Part shown: positions 6,496-8,692 of the stretch, one piece after another
Layout of the letters: every line of letters begins with the position of its first letter
Numbering within the stretch: position 1 is the first letter of the stretch
Source: an uncultured Clostridium sp.
GTDB lineage: Bacteria > Bacillota > Clostridia > Clostridiales > Clostridiaceae
Assembly (NCBI GenBank): GCA_900540255.1
Contig: UQFE01000060.1
Location: forward strand, 1 to 8,692
Reading direction: 5' to 3'
Length of the DNA: 8,692 bases
Position numbers and translations under genes: made by a program
The notes under the pieces: generated by a model
What the model was told of the DNA's origin: nothing
Databases searched by the model: none
Seen by the model: the letters and a program-made list of their open reading frames with translations, nothing else

Positions 6496-7554
6496 CTATT
6501 TATAAAATTCTTGAGTAGCATATACCTTATTTCCTATTTTATATACTCCTACTCCAATACTTGAAAAATTATCTGATAAAATATTTGCTCTATGTCCTGA
6601 TGAATTCATCCAATTGGTCATAAATTGCTGTGCTAATGCATCTGCACTCATATTTCCACCAATATAAGCTATATTTTCTCCCCATGCCTTATATGATACT
6701 CCATCATTTCTCATTTGAGTAGTTATAAGGTTACCACTTAAATCTTCATGACTAAAATAATTATTATCTCCCATGTCTTTAGATTTAATTCTTGCATATT
6801 TTTGCATTACATCATTATATGTTAATGAAGAAACTCCTGCTTTTGCTCTTTCCTCATTCACTTTATTGTATATAGCTCTTTCTACTTCTGCCATAAAGCT
6901 TTGCTCTGAATTAATAGTATCATTTCCTATAGAATTATCTGGCTTTTCTTCCACTGCTGGTGGTGTTACCTCAGGCTTTTCTGGAATACTTGGTGTTTCA
7001 TCCACTATTGGTTCATCTGTATTACCTGGCTTTTCATCTACAGATGGTATGTTAGGAACACTTGGTTTTTCTTCTGTTGTTGGAGGAGTTACTGTATCCC
7101 CTGGCTTCTGAGCTACACTTGGATTATTCGGTTTTTCATTATTTCCAGTTGGTGGCGTTATCTCTATATTATTGTTGCCATTATTACCACCTAAATTATT
7201 ATCATTGTTACTATTGTCATTTCCATTTTGATTATTGTTGCTACTGTTATTATTACTATTTCCATTATTGATATTTCCATCATTATTAGGCTTATTTATA
7301 GTGCCTCCAATAATTATTCCACCACATGAACCGTTGTTACTCCACCATATCTTTTTAAATTTAAATCCATGTAATAAACTTCCTGAAATACCACACTTAG
7401 TGTTTTGAATTAAATTTTCTTTTGAATTATTTTCCACATTTATTTCATTTTTATTTTTTATTTGTGAAGAATTTTTTACAGCTGCAAAGGTAGGTGTAAC
7501 CATTCCCCCTAGAACTGATAATGTAATTATACCGGCAATTAGTTTATTCTTCAT
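6496..7554 (-). CDS. Secreted CAP-domain (SCP/PR1-like) protein
   Basis: Exported protein of 352 residues. A signal peptide spans about 1-24 (MKNKLIAGIITLSVLGG, with likely cleavage after TFA). Next is a short segment with Cys54, a WW pair and Cys77, then an Asn/Gly/Ser-rich stretch (about 88-130), then a Pro-rich linker (about 131-207) with repeating EKP and TPP units, and a C-terminal CAP domain (about 219-352). CAP signatures: FSHED (His269, Glu270), GENIA (Glu293), WMNSSGHRANIL (His321), VGVY and YATQEF. The layout resembles Bacillus YkwD-like proteins. CAP proteins in bacteria have no settled reaction; a cell-envelope role is inferred. There is no LPXTG or SH3 anchor. An upstream GTG at 7563 overlaps the SD, so ATG 7554 is the start. 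Confidence 0.9.
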   Translation of the reverse strand: MKNKLIAGIITLSVLGGMVTPTFAAVKNSSQIKNKNEINVENNSKENLIQNTKCGISGSLLHGFKFKKIWWSNNGSCGGIIIGGTINKPNNDGNINNGNSNNNSSNNNQNGNDNSNNDNNLGGNNGNNNIEITPPTGNNEKPNNPSVAQKPGDTVTPPTTEEKPSVPNIPSVDEKPGNTDEPIVDETPSIPEKPEVTPPAVEEKPDNSIGNDTINSEQSFMAEVERAIYNKVNEERAKAGVSSLTYNDVMQKYARIKSKDMGDNNYFSHEDLSGNLITTQMRNDGVSYKAWGENIAYIGGNMSADALAQQFMTNWMNSSGHRANILSDNFSSIGVGVYKIGNKVYATQEFYK

Positions 7555-7698
7555 ATGTACCACTCCTTTTTATTTTTTCGAACAACTTTACTATTGTCCA
7601 ATATCTTATTAGTTCAAAGTACTTTTTACTTTCACTAACGCTGCCATCTATAGTTATATCATAACTCCTCAAAAAAACTAATAGTAAACCTCCTCCTT
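7544..7698 (-). other. Orphan strong SD with short open frame; possible gene relic or leader peptide
   Basis: AAGGAGGAGG (7689-7698) is the strongest SD in the window, yet no ATG, GTG or TTG follows at a proper distance; ATT at 7682 is 6 nt away and opens a frame of only 7 codons (stop at 7659-7661). It runs into a T7 tract (7671-7677). One frame over, the sequence is open from TTG 7672 to a stop at 7544-7546, encoding 42 residues (RSYDITIDGSVSESK... ending IKRSGTYEE), overlapping the CAP start by 11 nt. This may be a decayed gene with a lost start and a one-base slip, or a leader peptide. I do not recognise the peptide. Confidence 0.25.
7563..7568 (-). promoter_or_regulatory. Ribosome binding site deciding CAP protein start
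   Basis: AAGGAG is 8 nt before ATG 7554. The in-frame GTG at 7563 begins at the last base of this SD and would also place three residues ahead of the signal peptide, so the ATG is preferred. Confidence 0.8.
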
Positions 7699-7830
7699 AC
7701 ATGGTTTTAATATCAATTTATTTTTCTAAATTCCTTAATTTCCATTAAAACACCATATAAATTTCAGCATGATTTCTACTTTTATAACTACTTAGAAATT
7801 TTATACTTTCAATAAATTACCACGTATATT

Positions 7831-8328
7831 TTATTTATTTTTCTTAAATCCCTCATTTTCATTTTGAGCTTCTTCTAAACTTGTATATTCTTTGACTTCC
7901 TTAATTACATAATTTTCACCTTCTTTTTTTAAAATAACTTCTATAGGAACATCTTTTCCTTCAACACAATCATATCCTTCATCAATTCCATCACTTTGTA
8001 ATTCAGTTCCCTTTGCTTCCATATTTAACACCATACAAATAGTATAATTATTTCCAGCCCTTAATATGCTTTTTACTTCACTTTCATATTTAGTAAATTT
8101 AACTTTCCCTATAAAGTAACTATAAAACACCTCATAATTACATTCATTAAATGTTTTTTCATCAATATAATCACTTACTTCATCATCATATGATTTTTCG
8201 TAAAACAATACCTTCTCAATTGTTTCTTTCATTTTATTAATCTCATTATTTGATATATTCTTGCTACTACAACCCACACTATTAATAGAAATAATAATTA
8301 ATATTATAATTGAAATTATCTTTTTCAT
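7831..8328 (-). CDS. Putative small lipoprotein, function unknown
   Basis: Protein of 165 residues with an N-terminal MKK, a strongly hydrophobic stretch (Ile-rich, about 4-18) and a lipobox-like SVGC ending at Cys20, so it is probably lipidated and held on the outer face of the membrane. The -3 residue is Ser rather than the usual Leu, so a cleaved secretory signal is an alternative. The mature part is acidic and Lys/Glu-rich, with Cys63, Cys98 and Cys121. It alternates helix-like and strand-like segments and ends VPIEVILKKEGENYVIKEVKEY, a pattern seen in NTF2-like lipoproteins; this is a weak inference. The SD AGGGGA is rather far (12 nt) from the ATG. It is 276 nt upstream of the CAP gene in the same direction; joint transcription is uncertain. 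Confidence 0.75.
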   Translation of the reverse strand: MKKIISIIILIIISINSVGCSSKNISNNEINKMKETIEKVLFYEKSYDDEVSDYIDEKTFNECNYEVFYSYFIGKVKFTKYESEVKSILRAGNNYTICMVLNMEAKGTELQSDGIDEGYDCVEGKDVPIEVILKKEGENYVIKEVKEYTSLEEAQNENEGFKKNK

Positions 8329-8412
8329 TGAACTTTACCATCCCCTAAACTTTATTTATACAATCTTATGTAACCTTAATTAAAGATATGATATACATAT
8401 ACTAATTACAAG

Positions 8413-8472
8413 TATATAGTTCTGTTATATTAAATTGTTGTTGACAACATTTTAATATAACAGAACTATATA
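8413..8472. repeat. 60-bp near-perfect palindrome
   Basis: Two 28-base arms pair at 27 positions around a TTGA loop (8441-8444); the only mismatch is T8435 against T8450. The outer 20 bp (TATATAGTTCTGTTATATTA) are perfect. No T-run follows on either strand, so a standard intrinsic terminator is unlikely. It lies 84 bp upstream of the lipoprotein ATG. It could be a MITE remnant, a protein binding site or an mRNA-stabilising hairpin. The sequence alone does not decide. Confidence 0.85.
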
Positions 8473-8494
8473 GTAATAAAACTACATTACTATA
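8469..8494. repeat. Second inverted repeat overlapping the palindrome edge
   Basis: TATAGTAAT (8469-8477) pairs with ATTACTATA (8486-8494) around an 8-base loop. The first arm shares 4 bases with the edge of the 60-bp palindrome, so the two stems cannot both form completely. This could be chance in AT-rich DNA. Confidence 0.5.
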
Positions 8495-8692
8495 CTTAAT
8501 CTTGCTCAAAACTATAAACTTAATTTTTTCAATTAATATAAATAAAATTTTTAACTTACTTCAAATAAAATCAATCACAAATAAACCATTCTCAAATTTA
8601 GACAACAGCTTCTTCCTAAATTAAACCTTATCATTTTAAATTTATATTACTAAGTAATTTTTAAATACAAATAACCTTTTCTTTTATTTTAT
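8495..8692. other. Gene-free AT-rich end of window
   Basis: No supported gene is seen on either strand. The longest minus-strand ATG frame noticed is 19 residues without an SD. ATTACTAAGTAAT (8646-8658) is a short palindrome. With the palindromes before it, this completes a gene-free stretch from 8329 to the window end; any gene further upstream lies outside. Confidence 0.5.

Noticed and set aside
6773..7111. Plus-strand open frame of 112 codons
   Set aside because: Antisense to the CAP gene; its Ser/Gly/Thr-rich composition mirrors the Pro-rich linker on the other strand.
7062..7271. Plus-strand open frame of 69 codons rich in Tyr and His
   Set aside because: Antisense to the Asn-rich linker; the composition is what reversed AAT/AAC codons give.
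7772..7799. Inverted repeat ATTTCTA/TAGAAAT after the lipoprotein gene as a terminator
   Set aside because: Arms of 7 AT-rich bases around a 14-base loop and no U-tract following on the minus strand; too weak.
8575..8634. Minus-strand small frame MIRFNLGRSCCLNLRMVYL
   Set aside because: Only 19 residues, no SD and no context supporting translation.
1..8692. CRISPR array, defence island or prophage
   Set aside because: No regularly spaced repeats, no cas-like, toxin-antitoxin or phage proteins; the genes are core metabolism, replication and envelope.

Overview
The window comes from a very AT-rich Gram-positive genome with strong Shine-Dalgarno (SD) sites. The gene content (an iscR-iscS-iscU-mnmA cluster without hscA, hscB or iscA, plus a UPF0597-type cysteine desulfidase and a clostridial RarA) points to a Firmicute close to Clostridium sensu stricto. 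All eight supported protein genes lie on the minus strand, so transcription runs from high to low coordinates. No tRNA, rRNA, CRISPR array or transposase gene was found.

In transcription order: (i) 8329-8692 is a gene-free leader region with a nearly perfect 60-bp palindrome (8413-8472). (ii) 7831-8328 encodes a small putative lipoprotein of unknown function. (iii) 7555-7830 is a spacer with an orphan, very strong SD and a short open frame that may be a gene relic. (iv) 6496-7554 encodes a secreted CAP-domain (SCP/PR1-like) protein with an Asn/Gly-rich and then a Pro-rich linker, followed by a long hairpin terminator (6383-6456). (v) 4962-6227 is rarA (mgsA), an AAA+ replication-fork ATPase. 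(vi) 3580-4857 encodes a cysteine desulfidase-like Fe-S enzyme (CyuA/YhaM, UPF0597). (vii) 56-3244 is a tight operon, iscR-iscS-iscU-mnmA, behind a consensus promoter (TTGACA, 17 bp, TATGAT).

The operon is coherent. IscS takes sulfur from cysteine. IscU is the scaffold for Fe-S clusters, and MnmA uses the same sulfur to thiolate U34 of tRNAs. IscR should sense cluster status and regulate the set. The upstream desulfidase consumes cysteine and probably itself needs a 4Fe-4S cluster, so the two neighbouring units compete for, and depend on, the same resources.

The least ordinary features are non-coding: an inverted pair of IS/MITE-like repeats (1-52 and 3455-3540, 42 of 43 bases identical over their shared core) flanking the Fe-S/tRNA-thiolation operon; the 60-bp palindrome without a U-tract; and the orphan SD. 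I found no convincing new multi-gene system. The protein genes are mostly ordinary housekeeping ones.
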